Shown: positions 8,829 to 18,503 of the stretch, one piece after another
Position numbering within the stretch: the first letter of the stretch is position 1
How the letters are laid out: every line of letters starts with the position of its first letter
Assembly (NCBI RefSeq): GCF_013744875.1
Contig: NZ_CP059399.1
Span: 4,278,001 to 4,342,000 of the forward strand
Direction of reading: 5' to 3'
Length of the DNA: 64,000 nucleotides
Source of the DNA: Nocardia huaxiensis
Lineage (GTDB): Bacteria; Actinomycetota; Actinomycetes; Mycobacteriales; Mycobacteriaceae
Notes under the pieces: model-generated
Databases searched by the model: none
What the model was told of the DNA's origin: nothing
Seen by the model: the letters and a program-made list of their open reading frames with translations, nothing else
Translations under genes and position numbers: made by a program

Positions 8829-9674
8829 TCAGGCGGGGGCCGCGAGGCGCAGGGTGCTCAGGCGGCGGAGGCGAACGGCGGTGTCGGTGCCGGGCTTCGG
8901 GTTGTAGAGGACGAGCGACCATTCGGGGCGGTCGGTCACTGTCAGAGTCGTGGCGTCGAAGTACAGTTCACCGGCCTCGGGGTGGTGCAGGGCGTTCACG
9001 GCCTGGACTGGTACGCCGACTTCGTGGCGCGCCCACAGGTCGGCGAAATCGGGGCTGGCTGCGCTCAGATCCTTGACCACGCGGTCGAATTCGGGGTCGC
9101 CGGGGGCGTGTGCGGCATCGGCTCGGTAGGCGGCGGCCACGGCGGGGGCGGCTTCGGTCCAGATGTCCCGCATGGCGAGGTAGCGGGGGTTGGTGAAGAA
9201 GGTGATGAGGCAGTTGCGCGGGGTGCCGTCGAAGCCCATGACCGCGCGGGCGGAGTCGTTGTAGGCCAGTACATTCCAGTAGCGGTCGCGCAGCAGTGCG
9301 GGGCGTTCGGCCCAGGCGTCCAGGAGTTGCCGCATTTCGGGGGTGACCTCGCCGCCGCCGACTCCGCCCAGGGGCGGCGGGTTGAGGCCGGCGAGCAGGT
9401 ACAGGTGGGCGCGTTCGGGTTCACGCAGGCGCAGCGCACCCGCCACGGCATCCAGTACTTCCGCCGAGACCGTGATGTCGCGGCCCTGTTCGAGCCAGGT
9501 GTACCAGGACACCCCGACTCCGGCCAGCACCGCGACTTCCTCTCGGCGCAGTCCGGGAGTGCGCCGCCGTCCCGCCGCGGGCAGGCCCACATCGGCGGGG
9601 TTGAGCCGCTCCCGGCGACTGCGCAGGAAGTCTCGGAGCTGGTCGCGCCGGTGCTGCGTGGATTCGCTGCTCAT
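8829..9674 (-). CDS. XRE/MmyB-like helix-turn-helix transcriptional regulator
   Basis: The 281-residue protein has an N-terminal XRE helix-turn-helix (RRRTPGLRREEVAVLAGVGVSWYTWLEQGR, about residues 30-60) followed by a long C-terminal domain with AERPALLRDRYWNVLAYN and TFFTNPRYLAMRDIW blocks. That is the layout of MmyB-like regulators, whose C-terminal domain has a PAS-like fold that in some members binds fatty-acid ligands. ATG 9674 gives the usual start; a longer frame begins at 9773 without a better ribosome site. The SDR that follows in the same direction is the probable target. In Streptomyces such regulators commonly sit beside one SDR gene and control it. Confidence 0.82.
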   Translation of the reverse strand: MSSESTQHRRDQLRDFLRSRRERLNPADVGLPAAGRRRTPGLRREEVAVLAGVGVSWYTWLEQGRDITVSAEVLDAVAGALRLREPERAHLYLLAGLNPPPLGGVGGGEVTPEMRQLLDAWAERPALLRDRYWNVLAYNDSARAVMGFDGTPRNCLITFFTNPRYLAMRDIWTEAAPAVAAAYRADAAHAPGDPEFDRVVKDLSAASPDFADLWARHEVGVPVQAVNALHHPEAGELYFDATTLTVTDRPEWSLVLYNPKPGTDTAVRLRRLSTLRLAAPA

Positions 9675-9817
9675 ACGCCAGGCTAACAAGGAGGCGGACG
9701 GGGGCGTTCCCGCGGTCTCCTCGAGATAACGCCCGGATGAATTCCGAGTGCCGCCGAAGTCGCTGTGCCGCAATCCGACTCCACCGTTAGTTTGCCGAGC
9801 TACGGTGTTCCGCAGCC

Positions 9818-11671
9818 CTAGTCCGCGAGTTTCGCGGGATCGCGCACCGCACCCCGATCGGCCGAGGTGGCCAGCAGGGCATAGGTGCGCAGGGCGAGGG
9901 AGACCTGCCGGTCGCGGTTGCGCGGCCGGTAGCCGCCGCCGGCTTCCACGCTCGCGCGGCGCTCGGCGATCTCTTCCTCATCGACCTGGAAAGTCAGGGT
10001 TCGTGAGGGGATGTCGATGGAGATCGGATCGCCGTCGCGCACCAGGGCGAGCGGACCGCCGGCGGCGGCCTCGGGGGAGATGTGGCCGATGGACAGGCCC
10101 GAGGAGCCACCGGAGAAACGGCCGTCGGTGACCACCGCGCACTGCCCGGCCAGGCCGCGGCCCTTGAGATAGGCGGTGGGATACAGCATTTCCTGCATGC
10201 CCGGCCCGCCGCGCGGACCCTCGTAGCGGATGACCAGCACGTCGCCGGGGCGCAGGCGGCCGGACAGAATGGCCTCCACGGCCTCCTCCTGGGAATCCAC
10301 CGCCACGGCCGGTCCGGTGAAGGTGTGCATGGACGGGTCGACGCCGGCCGATTTCACCACCGCGCCGTCCGGGGAGAGATTGCCGCGCAACACCGCCAGA
10401 CCGCCGTCGCGGGAAAACGCGTGCGCGACATCGTGAATGCAGCCCTCGGCGGCGTCCAGGTCGAGGGTGTGCCAGCGCTCGGACTGGGAGAACGCGGTCG
10501 CGGAACGCTTTCCGCCCGGCGCGGCATGGAACAGCTCGACCGCTGCCGCGGAGGGGTCGGAACCGCGCACATCCCACGCCGTCAGCCATTCGGTGAGCGA
10601 ATCGGCATGCACCGCACGCACATCCCGGTGCAGCAGCCCGGCGCGATCCAATTCCCCGAGCAGTGCCGGGATTCCGCCCGCGCGATGCACATCCTCCATG
10701 AGGTAGCTGCCATTGGGCGCGACTTTGCACAGGCACGGCACCTGCAACGACATCTTCTCGATATCGGTGAGCGTGTAGTCCAGGCCCGCCTCCTGCGCGG
10801 CCGCCAGCAGGTGCAGCACCGTGTTGGTGGACCCGCCCATCGCCAGATCCAGCGCCATCGCATTGTCGAAAGCCTTGGCCGAGGCGATGTTTCGCGGCAG
10901 CACACCGGCATCGTCCAGGTCGTAGTAGCGTCGCGTCACCGCCATGACGGTGCGTCCGGCCGCTTCGTACAGCTCGCGGCGCGCGGTGTGGGTGGCCAAT
11001 GTGGTGCCATTGCCCGGCAGCGCCAGTCCCAGCGCCTCGGTCAGGCAGTTCATCGAGTTGGCGGTGAACATGCCCGCGCAGGAACCGCAAGTGGGACAGG
11101 CGTTTTCCTCGATCAGCGCCATATCCTCGTCGGACACGTCCGGGGAGACCGCGTCGGCCATGGTGGTGATCAGGTCGAGCCGGCTGCGCACCGTGCCGTC
11201 CACCAGGGTCGCGGTGCCGCCCTCCATCGGTCCGCCGGAGACGAACACCGTGGGGATATTGAGCCGCATGGCGGCCATCAGCATGCCCGGAGTGATCTTG
11301 TCGCAGTTGGAGATGCACACCAGCGCGTCCGCGCAGTGCGCGTTCACCATGTACTCGATCGAATCCGCGATGAGATCCCGTGAGGGCAGCGAATACAGCA
11401 TTCCGCTGTGTCCCATGGCGATTCCGTCGTCGATGGCGATGGTATTGAATTCGCGCGGGATGCCACCGGCCGCGCGGACGGCCTCGGAGACGATGCGGCC
11501 GACCGGCTGCAAATGGGTGTGACCCGGCACGAACTCCGTGAAGCTGTTGGCGATGGCAATGACCGGCTTGCGGCCGATATCCGCCGACGGAACGCCGCTG
11601 GCGCGCATGAGCGCGCGGGCCCCCGCCATATTCCGACCGTGCGTGACCGTGCGTGAGCGCAACTCGGGCAC
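9818..11671 (-). CDS. ilvD: Dihydroxy-acid dehydratase
   Basis: The 617-residue protein matches IlvD over its full length. The Fe-S cluster cysteines are visible in [10 protein letters not shown] and [10 protein letters not shown], and the C-terminal half contains [15 protein letters not shown] and [11 protein letters not shown]. It dehydrates 2,3-dihydroxy-3-methylvalerate and -isovalerate in isoleucine and valine synthesis, in the cytoplasm. GTG 11671 is chosen because GGGAGGTGG lies just upstream and the sequence then starts [16 protein letters not shown] as in homologues. It is read divergently from a TetR gene across a perfect 36-bp palindrome. Control by a dedicated TetR protein is unusual for this housekeeping gene. 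Confidence 0.96.
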   Translation of the reverse strand: MPELRSRTVTHGRNMAGARALMRASGVPSADIGRKPVIAIANSFTEFVPGHTHLQPVGRIVSEAVRAAGGIPREFNTIAIDDGIAMGHSGMLYSLPSRDLIADSIEYMVNAHCADALVCISNCDKITPGMLMAAMRLNIPTVFVSGGPMEGGTATLVDGTVRSRLDLITTMADAVSPDVSDEDMALIEENACPTCGSCAGMFTANSMNCLTEALGLALPGNGTTLATHTARRELYEAAGRTVMAVTRRYYDLDDAGVLPRNIASAKAFDNAMALDLAMGGSTNTVLHLLAAAQEAGLDYTLTDIEKMSLQVPCLCKVAPNGSYLMEDVHRAGGIPALLGELDRAGLLHRDVRAVHADSLTEWLTAWDVRGSDPSAAAVELFHAAPGGKRSATAFSQSERWHTLDLDAAEGCIHDVAHAFSRDGGLAVLRGNLSPDGAVVKSAGVDPSMHTFTGPAVAVDSQEEAVEAILSGRLRPGDVLVIRYEGPRGGPGMQEMLYPTAYLKGRGLAGQCAVVTDGRFSGGSSGLSIGHISPEAAAGGPLALVRDGDPISIDIPSRTLTFQVDEEEIAERRASVEAGGGYRPRNRDRQVSLALRTYALLATSADRGAVRDPAKLAD

Positions 11672-11695
11672 GATGCCACCTCCCTGTTCGCCAAT

Positions 11696-11731
11696 ACTCC
11701 AACCGTGCGGTTGCAACCGCACGGTTGGAGT
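11696..11731. promoter_or_regulatory. Perfect 36-bp palindrome, probable TetR operator
   Basis: Each 18-base half is the exact reverse complement of the other. The left half starts ACTCCAACCGTGCGG and the centre is TTGCAA. It lies 24 bp before the ilvD start and 49 bp before the TetR start. A hairpin terminator is unlikely because no T-run follows and both neighbours read outward from it. Confidence 0.75.
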
Positions 11732-11758
11732 TTGCCACACGCCACCACCCAACCGCAA

Positions 11759-11770
11759 CCAACCGGTTGG
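11759..11770. promoter_or_regulatory. Secondary operator-like palindrome
   Basis: The perfect 12-bp palindrome CCAACCGGTTGG shares the CCAACCG / CGGTTGG ends of the 36-bp palindrome upstream and lies 10 bp before the TetR start codon. It could be a second binding site for autoregulation. Confidence 0.5.
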
Positions 11771-11780
11771 AGATGGTTGG

Positions 11781-12377
11781 ATGGTGGCCATGGCGTGGGA
11801 CACCGAGGGAACCAAACGGCGACTGCTCGAAGCAGCCGTGCACGAATTCGCCGAACGCGGACCCGACGGCGCCCGCGTGGCCGCCATCGCCACCCGCGCC
11901 GGCATCAACAAGGAACGCATCTACCAGTACTTCGGCGACAAACGCGGCCTGTTCGAGGCCGTCCTCACCGACCAGCTCGAACAGCTCGCCGCCGCCAGCC
12001 CGCTCGCCGCCGACCACGCCGGGGACCTGGCCGACTACGCCGGGCACGTCTTCGACTACCACCGCACCCATCCCCAGTTCCTGCGGCTGCTGCACTGGGA
12101 GGGACTACAGCAGCAGGAGGGCGCGCTGCCCGCCGAATCCGCGCGAGCCTCGCACTACGCGGAGAAGGTGGCGGCCCTGGCCGCCGCCCAGCGCGCGGGC
12201 GCACTGGCCGACGATGTCGCGCCCGGCTACCTGCTGTACGCGGTGGCCGCCCTGGCCGCCTGGTTCTTCGCGGTGCCGCAGGTGGTCCGGATGCTCCTCG
12301 GCGCGGACGCCGACGACCCCGACGCGCTGCGCGCCGCGCTGGTCGCGCTGGTCCGGCGGCTCGAGATTCGCGACTGA
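11781..12377 (+). CDS. TetR-family transcriptional regulator, divergent from ilvD
   Basis: The 198-residue protein has an N-terminal TetR helix-turn-helix (about residues 10-55: [35 protein letters not shown]) and a C-terminal helical ligand domain of typical length. The C-terminal half includes a TetR_C-like [16 protein letters not shown] helix. ATG 11781 or 11790 could serve; both follow the short CCAACCGGTTGG palindrome. It most likely represses itself and ilvD through the palindromes between them. The ligand could be a branched-chain metabolite, but this is inference. Confidence 0.85.
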   Translation: MVAMAWDTEGTKRRLLEAAVHEFAERGPDGARVAAIATRAGINKERIYQYFGDKRGLFEAVLTDQLEQLAAASPLAADHAGDLADYAGHVFDYHRTHPQFLRLLHWEGLQQQEGALPAESARASHYAEKVAALAAAQRAGALADDVAPGYLLYAVAALAAWFFAVPQVVRMLLGADADDPDALRAALVALVRRLEIRD

Positions 12378-12476
12378 CGCGTGCGGCGCAGCTCGTCGGA
12401 GAAACCGCGCATCCGGCGGCTGCTCGACCAATGCAGACGGTGATCCCAGCAGACAGTGATCCCAGCGGGCGCTGAT

Positions 12477-13325
12477 CTAAGCCAGCGCGGCGGCCAGTGC
12501 CGGGAGGAGGTCGGAGCAGCCCGCGTCGAGCTTCAGCGTGGCCAGTTCGTCGCCGCGGGTGCGGCCGCGATTCAGGATCACCAGCGGCCGACCGGTTTTG
12601 GCGGCGCGGCGGGCGAAGCGCAGGCCGGACATGACCGTGAGGGAGGAACCGGCCACGAGCAGAACCTCGCAGGAATCGATCAGGTCGAAGGCGGCGGTGA
12701 CGCGGGCCTTGGGGACGGTCTCGCCGAAGTAGACGATGTCGGGCTTGAGCATGCCGCCGCAGCGTTCGCAGGCGACCATGCGGAAGTTCTCGGTGTCGGT
12801 CACCACCGCGTCGGCGTCGGGAGCGACTTCCAGGCCGTCGAGCACCATCGTGTCGGCGAAGCCGGGGTTGGCCGCTTCCAGGCGGGTGGCCAGGGTCATG
12901 CGCGAGATGAGTGCATCGCAGGTCAGGCAGCGCACGCGCGCGTACACGCCGTGCAGGTCGAGCACCGCGCGCTGGCCGGCCTTGGTGTGCAGCAGATCCA
13001 CGTTCTGGGTGATGAGCCCGGTGACCGACCCCGCCCGCTCGAGCGCGGCCAGCGCACGGTGTCCCGCGTTCGGCCGGGCGGCATCCATGAGCCGCCACCC
13101 GACGCGATTGCGGGCCCAATACCGTTGCCGGAACACCGGATCGCCCACGAACTGCTGGTAGGTCATCGGCGTCCGCACCGGCGCGCCCGGACTGCGATAG
13201 TCGGGTATGCCGCTGTCGGTGGAGATCCCCGCACCCGTCAGCACCGCCACCCGTCGCCCGGACAGCAGCTCGAGGAGCTGGTCCAGACCCGTGCGGGGGA
13301 GTGCGGTCACCGCGGTATCCGACAT
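12477..13325 (-). CDS. Sir2-family NAD-dependent protein deacylase
   Basis: This 282-residue protein is a sirtuin. It shows GAGISTDSGIPDYR for NAD binding, TQNVDLLH with the catalytic His in LHGVY, and a zinc ribbon with CLTC and CERCGG cysteine pairs. The C-terminus has the GSSLTV and ILNRG NAD-binding motifs. It removes acetyl or other acyl groups from protein lysines using NAD. Its substrates cannot be read from sequence; actinobacterial sirtuins often act on acyl-CoA synthetases. A GTG at 13367 would add 14 residues that are not conserved-looking. It diverges from the nucleotide-binding protein at 13455. Confidence 0.9.
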   Translation of the reverse strand: MSDTAVTALPRTGLDQLLELLSGRRVAVLTGAGISTDSGIPDYRSPGAPVRTPMTYQQFVGDPVFRQRYWARNRVGWRLMDAARPNAGHRALAALERAGSVTGLITQNVDLLHTKAGQRAVLDLHGVYARVRCLTCDALISRMTLATRLEAANPGFADTMVLDGLEVAPDADAVVTDTENFRMVACERCGGMLKPDIVYFGETVPKARVTAAFDLIDSCEVLLVAGSSLTVMSGLRFARRAAKTGRPLVILNRGRTRGDELATLKLDAGCSDLLPALAAALA

Positions 13326-13454
13326 GCGAACAGCGTACGAGCCCGTCGCGGATGTGGGCTCGGTCACGCCGTGTCACATCTCGCGGGGTCCGCGTCGTCA
13401 CCCTGGCAGAGCGCCACGAACGCGGCGCCGACAGCGATACGAGGAGTGATCATC

Positions 13455-14255
13455 ATGGCGAAGACGGTTCTGGTCACCGGCGGCACGGGCACACTGGGCA
13501 AGCAGGTGACACCGCTGCTGCGGGCCGCGGGCGTCACGGTGCGGGTGCTGAGCCGCACCGCCCGCCAGGGCACGGACGGCATCGACTACGTGGCCGGGGA
13601 TCTGGAGACCGGCGAGGGCATCGCCGCCGCCGTGGCCGGTGTGGACACCGTGCTGCACCTGGCCGGTGCGACCACGGGCGACGGCGACAAGGCCCGCACC
13701 CTGGTCGAAGCCATCCGCGCGGCCGGCCTGGCCCCGCACCTGGTCTACATCTCGGTGGTCGGCGCGGACCGCGTCCCGGTGCGCAGCGGCATCGACCGGA
13801 AGCTCATGGGCTACATGGCCTCGAAGCGGGAAGCCGAACTGGTGGTGGAGAATTCGGGTCTGCCCTACACCACCCTGCGCGCCGCCCAGTTCCACGATCT
13901 GCTGTTCACCATGGTGAGCGCCATGGCGAAGCTGCCGGTGGTGCCCGCCTTCGATTTCCGTTTCCAGCCCATCGATTCGGGTGAGGTCGCGGCCCGGCTG
14001 GTCGAGCTGGCGCTCGGCGCGCCCGCCGGACTGGTGCCCGATATCGCGGGCCCGACGGTGTACACCATGAAGGAGCTGATCCGAAGCTACCTGGATGCCA
14101 CCGGTCGTCGTCGCCCCATTCTCACGATCAAGGCGCCGGGCAAGGCGGCCAGGGCCTACGCCGCGGGCGGCAATCTCGCGCTGGATCGCGCTGTGGGCGA
14201 GCGCACCTGGGAGGAATTCCTGGCCGCGAAGCTCGCCGCCCCGGCCGCGGTCTGA
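13455..14255 (+). CDS. NAD(P)-binding atypical SDR / NmrA-like protein
   Basis: The 266-residue protein starts with a Rossmann motif TGGTGTLGKQV and continues as a compact atypical SDR with VDTVLHLAGAT and a YISVVGADRV strand. A Lys in SKREAE follows, and the C-terminal half carries RFQPIDSGEVA, as in NmrA/QOR2-type proteins. Such proteins bind NAD(P) and act as reductases or redox sensors; the substrate is unknown. ATG 13455 has GAGGAG upstream. A longer frame upstream runs through the sirtuin antisense and is not real. Confidence 0.85.
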   Translation: MAKTVLVTGGTGTLGKQVTPLLRAAGVTVRVLSRTARQGTDGIDYVAGDLETGEGIAAAVAGVDTVLHLAGATTGDGDKARTLVEAIRAAGLAPHLVYISVVGADRVPVRSGIDRKLMGYMASKREAELVVENSGLPYTTLRAAQFHDLLFTMVSAMAKLPVVPAFDFRFQPIDSGEVAARLVELALGAPAGLVPDIAGPTVYTMKELIRSYLDATGRRRPILTIKAPGKAARAYAAGGNLALDRAVGERTWEEFLAAKLAAPAAV

Positions 14256-14258
14256 GCG

Positions 14259-15320
14259 TCAGCGCGGGCCATTGGTGTTCAGGAACACCACCGGATCGTC
14301 GCCGAAGCGGCCATGGGCGTTCATATCCAGCAGCGCGGCCATGGCCTTGGCGGTGTACACCGGCTCCAGGGCCATGTGCTCCAGATCCGACGAAAGGCGC
14401 TGTGCGGTAACGGCTTCCGGAGTCTCGTGACCGTACCCCGGCCCCAGCCAGTCGGTTGCCATCTCCAGATTGTCCAGCGGGGACAGCTGAAGTCGCGCAC
14501 CCCGCTCCCGCAGCACCCGCGCCGCCCGCTGCGCGAGCCCGTCGATGGCCGAATGATCCAGGCGCAGAGTGTCATTGACGACGACGCCGATCACCCGCGT
14601 GCGCAGTCCGGCCAGCCGCAGCCCCAGTGACAGTCCCGCCACCGTCCCACCGGATCCGACCGGCGTGACGACATATCCGGGCTCGGGCAGTTCCCCCGCC
14701 CGCACCTGCGCCGCCAATTCCAGTGCGGCCTCGACATATCCGAGCGCGCCGACCGGTGAGGACCCGCCCGCGGGCAGCAGATACGGCGGCCGGAACCCGG
14801 TGAAATGCCGCGCCAGAATCCACGGCGCGCGCAGGATCGTCCGCCCCTTGGTCCGGGTGAAGATCAGTTCGGCGCCGGAGGCCCGCAATCGCTCCAACTG
14901 TGCCCGCACATGCTCGTCCATCGGCTGATCGACCAGCGCCAGCACGGTTTTCACCCCGTGCTCGCGCCCGTACAGCGCGGTGGCCAGCCCCCAGTTGGTG
15001 CCCAGTCCGCCCACCGTCACAATGGTCGCGCGCCCGCGCCGCAGTGCGTCCGGCAGCAACCATTCGAGTTTGCGGACCTTGTTGCCGCCCCAGCCGCCGT
15101 CCCCGAAGACGCTGTCGTCCTTGACCCAGATGTCCGCGCCCCGCGTATCGAGATGGGTCAGCCGCCGCACCGGGGTCGGGCCGGTGCCCAGTCGCAGATG
15201 CGGGAGCGAGTCCGCGAGTTCGGGATGGAGCTGATGCAGATGCGGCGTCACAGCCACGAGAGTATCCACTGTCCAGTTCGTAACGAGCGCGGGAGCCGGA
15301 ACAGGCGCATTCTGGAACAT
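14259..15320 (-). CDS. PLP-dependent deaminase/desulfhydrase (ACC deaminase/D-cysteine desulfhydrase family)
   Basis: The 353-residue protein resembles 1-aminocyclopropane-1-carboxylate deaminase and D-cysteine desulfhydrase. It has LGTGPTPVRRL, KDDSVFGDGGWGGNKVRKLE with the PLP Lys in GGNK, and a glycine-rich phosphate loop VGSGGTVAGL. These enzymes cleave small amino acids to keto acids. The annotated ATG at 15320 shares two bases with the ATG of the divergent gene at 15319; a GTG at 15269 (VDTLVAVTPHL) would remove this conflict and is a realistic alternative start. Length and motifs are otherwise normal. Substrate preference is uncertain. Confidence 0.8.
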   Translation of the reverse strand: MFQNAPVPAPALVTNWTVDTLVAVTPHLHQLHPELADSLPHLRLGTGPTPVRRLTHLDTRGADIWVKDDSVFGDGGWGGNKVRKLEWLLPDALRRGRATIVTVGGLGTNWGLATALYGREHGVKTVLALVDQPMDEHVRAQLERLRASGAELIFTRTKGRTILRAPWILARHFTGFRPPYLLPAGGSSPVGALGYVEAALELAAQVRAGELPEPGYVVTPVGSGGTVAGLSLGLRLAGLRTRVIGVVVNDTLRLDHSAIDGLAQRAARVLRERGARLQLSPLDNLEMATDWLGPGYGHETPEAVTAQRLSSDLEHMALEPVYTAKAMAALLDMNAHGRFGDDPVVFLNTNGPR

Positions 15321-16167
15321 GAGCAACAATTCCGACGCGCCCGGCCGCCGCACCGGGCCGGTGATCACGCTGGTATTGGCCGCGGTCGCGGTGCTGCTGG
15401 CGGTGGCGTCACTGGCCATCGCCCTGACCCGCGATCGGGACGACGGCCGCCCGCACGCCACGGTCACCCTCACTCAGGCCGTGCCCGCCACGACCGGGCC
15501 GGGCATGTCCGCCCCCACCACCCGGGACCCCTCCGCCACTTCCGGCCCCACCACCGTGCCGAATCGCTTCACCTATCAACCGCTCTGGCCGTTCGCGAAC
15601 GAATCCGAGGCCGCCGCCTGGCAGCGGGCCTACCGCGAGGGCGGCCATCAGCCCTGGCATCTCGACCCTGCCGCGGTCGCCGCCGACTTCACCCGGAACT
15701 ACCTGGGTTTCGCGACCATCGACAAGATCGTGCTCGTCACCACCGAGGACGAAGAAGCCTGGGTCACAGTCGGTTACGACAATCCCAATGGTGTCCCGGC
15801 GCCGGCAGCCATGCTGCATCTGGTACGCCTGGGCAGCGGTGACGACGCGCCCTGGGAGGTCGTCGGCAGCGAGGATCGCACCCTGACCATCACCACGCCT
15901 CGCTATGGCGCACAGGTCGGTTCGCCGTTCACCGTGGGCGGGCGGATCACCGGGGTCGACGAGAGCCTCGACATCCGCCTGCTGCAACTTCCGAATACCC
16001 AACCCGTCGGCGAGGTCGGGCAGATTCCCGCGGGCGGCACCGACAGCCCGTGGACGGCGACGGTCCCGTTCGCCGCGTCCTGCCCCGGTACGCTCACCCT
16101 CGTGGTGGCGACCGGCGGACATGTGGCCGAGGTCGAGAAGTTCGCCATCACGGCCGTGCGGTGCTGA
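15319..16167 (+). CDS. Membrane-anchored extracytoplasmic protein with Gmad2-like domain
   Basis: The 282-residue protein has a short basic N-terminus, one membrane segment at about residues 14-36 (PVITLVLAAVAVLLAVASLAI), a Thr/Pro-rich linker to about residue 80 and then two folded parts. The last 90 residues look like the Gmad2 immunoglobulin-like domain (TTPRYGAQVGSPFTVGGRITG), with two Cys that could form a disulfide outside the cell. Proteins of this layout are common in Nocardia and Mycobacterium and have no assigned activity. ATG 15319 overlaps the start of the divergent PLP enzyme. Confidence 0.7.
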   Translation: MSNNSDAPGRRTGPVITLVLAAVAVLLAVASLAIALTRDRDDGRPHATVTLTQAVPATTGPGMSAPTTRDPSATSGPTTVPNRFTYQPLWPFANESEAAAWQRAYREGGHQPWHLDPAAVAADFTRNYLGFATIDKIVLVTTEDEEAWVTVGYDNPNGVPAPAAMLHLVRLGSGDDAPWEVVGSEDRTLTITTPRYGAQVGSPFTVGGRITGVDESLDIRLLQLPNTQPVGEVGQIPAGGTDSPWTATVPFAASCPGTLTLVVATGGHVAEVEKFAITAVRC

Positions 16168-16279
16168 CTCGCTCGAGTTTATTGTGCCCCTTGGTTATTC
16201 GTCCTGACGGTCGCCCGGCCGGAGTACGGTTGGAGGGAGCGGCGGCCGCGGTGACCGCCGTGCCCCACGAGGAGATTTC

Positions 16280-17143
16280 ATGCCTGGTGTGACCGATCGA
16301 GTCGTCATCGTCACCGGAGCGGGCGGAGGGCTGGGCCGCGAGTACGCGCGGCTGCTCGCCAGAGAAGGCGCCCTGGTTGTCGTCAATGATCTCGGCAGTG
16401 CCCGCGACGGCACCGGATTCGGAACGGCCATGGCGGACAAGGTCGTCGGGGAGATCCGCGCCGAGGGCGGCGCCGCCGTCGCCAATTACGACAGCGTCGC
16501 CACCGGGGACGGCGCGCGTTCCCTCATCGACACCGCCGTCCGCGAATTCGGCGCGGTACACGGCATTGTCAACAATGCGGGAATCCTGCGCGACGGTAGT
16601 TTCGCCAAAATGGACGAGGAGAATTGGGACGCCGTTCTTCGGGTGCATCTGTCCGGCGCCTACCACGTCACCTCTGCCGCCTGGTCGCATTTCCGGGAGC
16701 AGGGGTTCGGCCGGATCGTCATGGCCACTTCCACCTCCGGCCTGTTCGGCAATTTCGGTCAGGCCAATTACGGTGCGGCCAAACTCGGTTTGGTCGGGCT
16801 CATGAACACCCTCGCCATCGAGGGCCGAAAATACGACATCACCGTGAATGCGGTGGCTCCCATGGCCGCGACCCGCATGACCGCCGATATCGCACCCGCA
16901 GATCTGTTGCAGAAACTGCCGCCCGCCCATGTCGCCCCGGTGGTCGGCTATCTGGTGAGTGACGAGTGCGACGACACCGGCCTGGTGCTCATCGTCGGCG
17001 GCGGCTCGGTGCAGCGCGTGCAGCTGTTCGCCAATAAGCCGGTGCTGTTCCCGGAGGTGCCGACAGTCGACGAGGTGCGGGAGAATTGGAGCCGCATCAC
17101 CGATATGTCCGACGCTCAGCCCGGCGTCAACCCTGCCGGCTGA
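16280..17143 (+). CDS. SDR oxidoreductase of the (3R)-hydroxyacyl-CoA dehydrogenase type
   Basis: The 287-residue protein has a TGAGGGLGREYARL cofactor loop, a VNDLG strand typical of the N-terminal part of peroxisomal multifunctional enzyme 2, NNAGILRD, and the active site YGAAK. Members oxidise (3R)-hydroxyacyl-CoA or steroid hydroxyl groups with NAD. GAGGAG lies shortly before ATG 16280. It is followed after 22 nt by an FAD oxidoreductase, so the two probably form an operon for lipid or steroid oxidation. Confidence 0.85.
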   Translation: MPGVTDRVVIVTGAGGGLGREYARLLAREGALVVVNDLGSARDGTGFGTAMADKVVGEIRAEGGAAVANYDSVATGDGARSLIDTAVREFGAVHGIVNNAGILRDGSFAKMDEENWDAVLRVHLSGAYHVTSAAWSHFREQGFGRIVMATSTSGLFGNFGQANYGAAKLGLVGLMNTLAIEGRKYDITVNAVAPMAATRMTADIAPADLLQKLPPAHVAPVVGYLVSDECDDTGLVLIVGGGSVQRVQLFANKPVLFPEVPTVDEVRENWSRITDMSDAQPGVNPAG

Positions 17144-17165
17144 GCCCCTTTCGAGGAGCCTCGCC

Positions 17166-18503
17166 ATGAGCGAGAACCAATGGGACGCACTGGTTGTCGG
17201 CGCTGGGGCGGGCGGGCTGTGCACCGCCGCCCGATTGTCGCACCACGGCTACCGCACCCTGGTGGCCGAACGTCTGGACCGGGTCGGGGGACGCGCCTCC
17301 ACCGACGATATGGACGGTTTCACACTCAATCGGGGCGCGGTCGTCATCGAACTCGGCGGGATCACCGAGCAGACTTTCGCGGAGGTGGGAGCGAAATTCG
17401 AAGTGCGGCCGGTGAATCCGGCCGTTCTGTATCGAATCGGCGGGCGCGATGTGGACGTCAGCACGGGCGGCTGGGGCCTGCTGTTGTCGCAGCTGACCCG
17501 GCACGGCGCCCGGCTCGTTCACAATCTCGGCACCGCCACGGAGGGCGCGGAAGCGCCGGATCGGGAAATGTCCACCGCCGAATGGGTGCGCCGATTCACC
17601 GAAAATGAAGCGGTACAGGGAATATTCCGCAGTATGTGCGGGATGATCTTCGCCGTGGGCTCCGAGGAACTGCCGGCGCGGGTGTTCCTCACCTATTTCA
17701 CCCGGCGAAACGCGTTCCAGCGATTCGGATTCTGTCCCGAGGGCACCATCGGACTCTGGCGGGCCTTGGCGGAAGTGGTGGAACGCAATGGGGGAGCGGT
17801 CTGGCTGGACAGCGAGGTGACCGGTCTCGACGTCCAGGATGGTCGCGTCGCCGGCGCTCGGATCTCGCGCGGCGGTGAAACAGTCGACGTCACCTGCGAT
17901 GTCGTGGTCAGCGATATCGGGCCGTCGGCGACGCTCGACCTGATCGGGGCCGAACATCTGCCCGCGGACTATGTCGGCAGGGTGCTACAGGGCGATCTGC
18001 CCTGCGCCACCATCTCGGTGAATTTCGCGAGCCGTCAGCCGCTGCTCACCGCGCCCGGTGTATTGAGCTTCGCGCGCACCCGAAGGCTCTGCTACGTAGT
18101 CAATTTCACCGCCACCTGCCCGAAGATGGCGCCGCCGGGCTGGCATCTGTACGTGGGCACCGGGGTGCCGAAACCCTCGGTCGGCGACTTCGACGCCGAT
18201 GCCGAGACCGCCCTCGTCCTCCAGGATCTGCGCGAGGAGATACCCGGATTCGACTCCGCGCGAGTACTTTCCATCGCCGTCGCCCGCGACGAGTGGCCGC
18301 CGCAACGCACCGTCTCCGGCTACGATCTGCCCCGCGACACCCCGATCCCGAATCTCTGGAATGTCGGCGACGCGGTGAACGAGTACGCCGACGTCGGCAC
18401 CACTGCCTGCGCCGAAACCGCGAAAACGGTGGTGGAGCAGATCATTTCGAGCGGGGTGCTGCGTGCCGTCCGATCAGCCGAGTTTCCCGGCCATGTCCGG
18501 TAG
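17166..18503 (+). CDS. FAD-dependent oxidoreductase, phytoene-desaturase/amine-oxidase-like
   Basis: The 445-residue protein begins with a dinucleotide-binding motif VVGAGAGGLCTAARL and a GGRAST motif, and ends with LWNVGDAVNEY, which matches the C-terminal FAD contact of phytoene-dehydrogenase-like proteins. It has no membrane segment. The substrate is unknown; relatives act on carotenoid-like polyenes, amines or prenylated compounds. ATG 17166 follows a GAGGAG ribosome site. It lies in one operon with the SDR upstream, and its last 30 nt overlap the 3' end of the convergent TetR gene. Confidence 0.82.
   Translation: MSENQWDALVVGAGAGGLCTAARLSHHGYRTLVAERLDRVGGRASTDDMDGFTLNRGAVVIELGGITEQTFAEVGAKFEVRPVNPAVLYRIGGRDVDVSTGGWGLLLSQLTRHGARLVHNLGTATEGAEAPDREMSTAEWVRRFTENEAVQGIFRSMCGMIFAVGSEELPARVFLTYFTRRNAFQRFGFCPEGTIGLWRALAEVVERNGGAVWLDSEVTGLDVQDGRVAGARISRGGETVDVTCDVVVSDIGPSATLDLIGAEHLPADYVGRVLQGDLPCATISVNFASRQPLLTAPGVLSFARTRRLCYVVNFTATCPKMAPPGWHLYVGTGVPKPSVGDFDADAETALVLQDLREEIPGFDSARVLSIAVARDEWPPQRTVSGYDLPRDTPIPNLWNVGDAVNEYADVGTTACAETAKTVVEQIISSGVLRAVRSAEFPGHVR

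Noticed and set aside
11672..11780. Attenuator or riboswitch before ilvD
   Set aside because: No leader peptide with branched-chain codons and no riboswitch core; the space is filled by palindromes.
9978..12095. Second reverse frame overlapping ilvD
   Set aside because: It is a shifted frame of ilvD with low-complexity Arg/Gly sequence.
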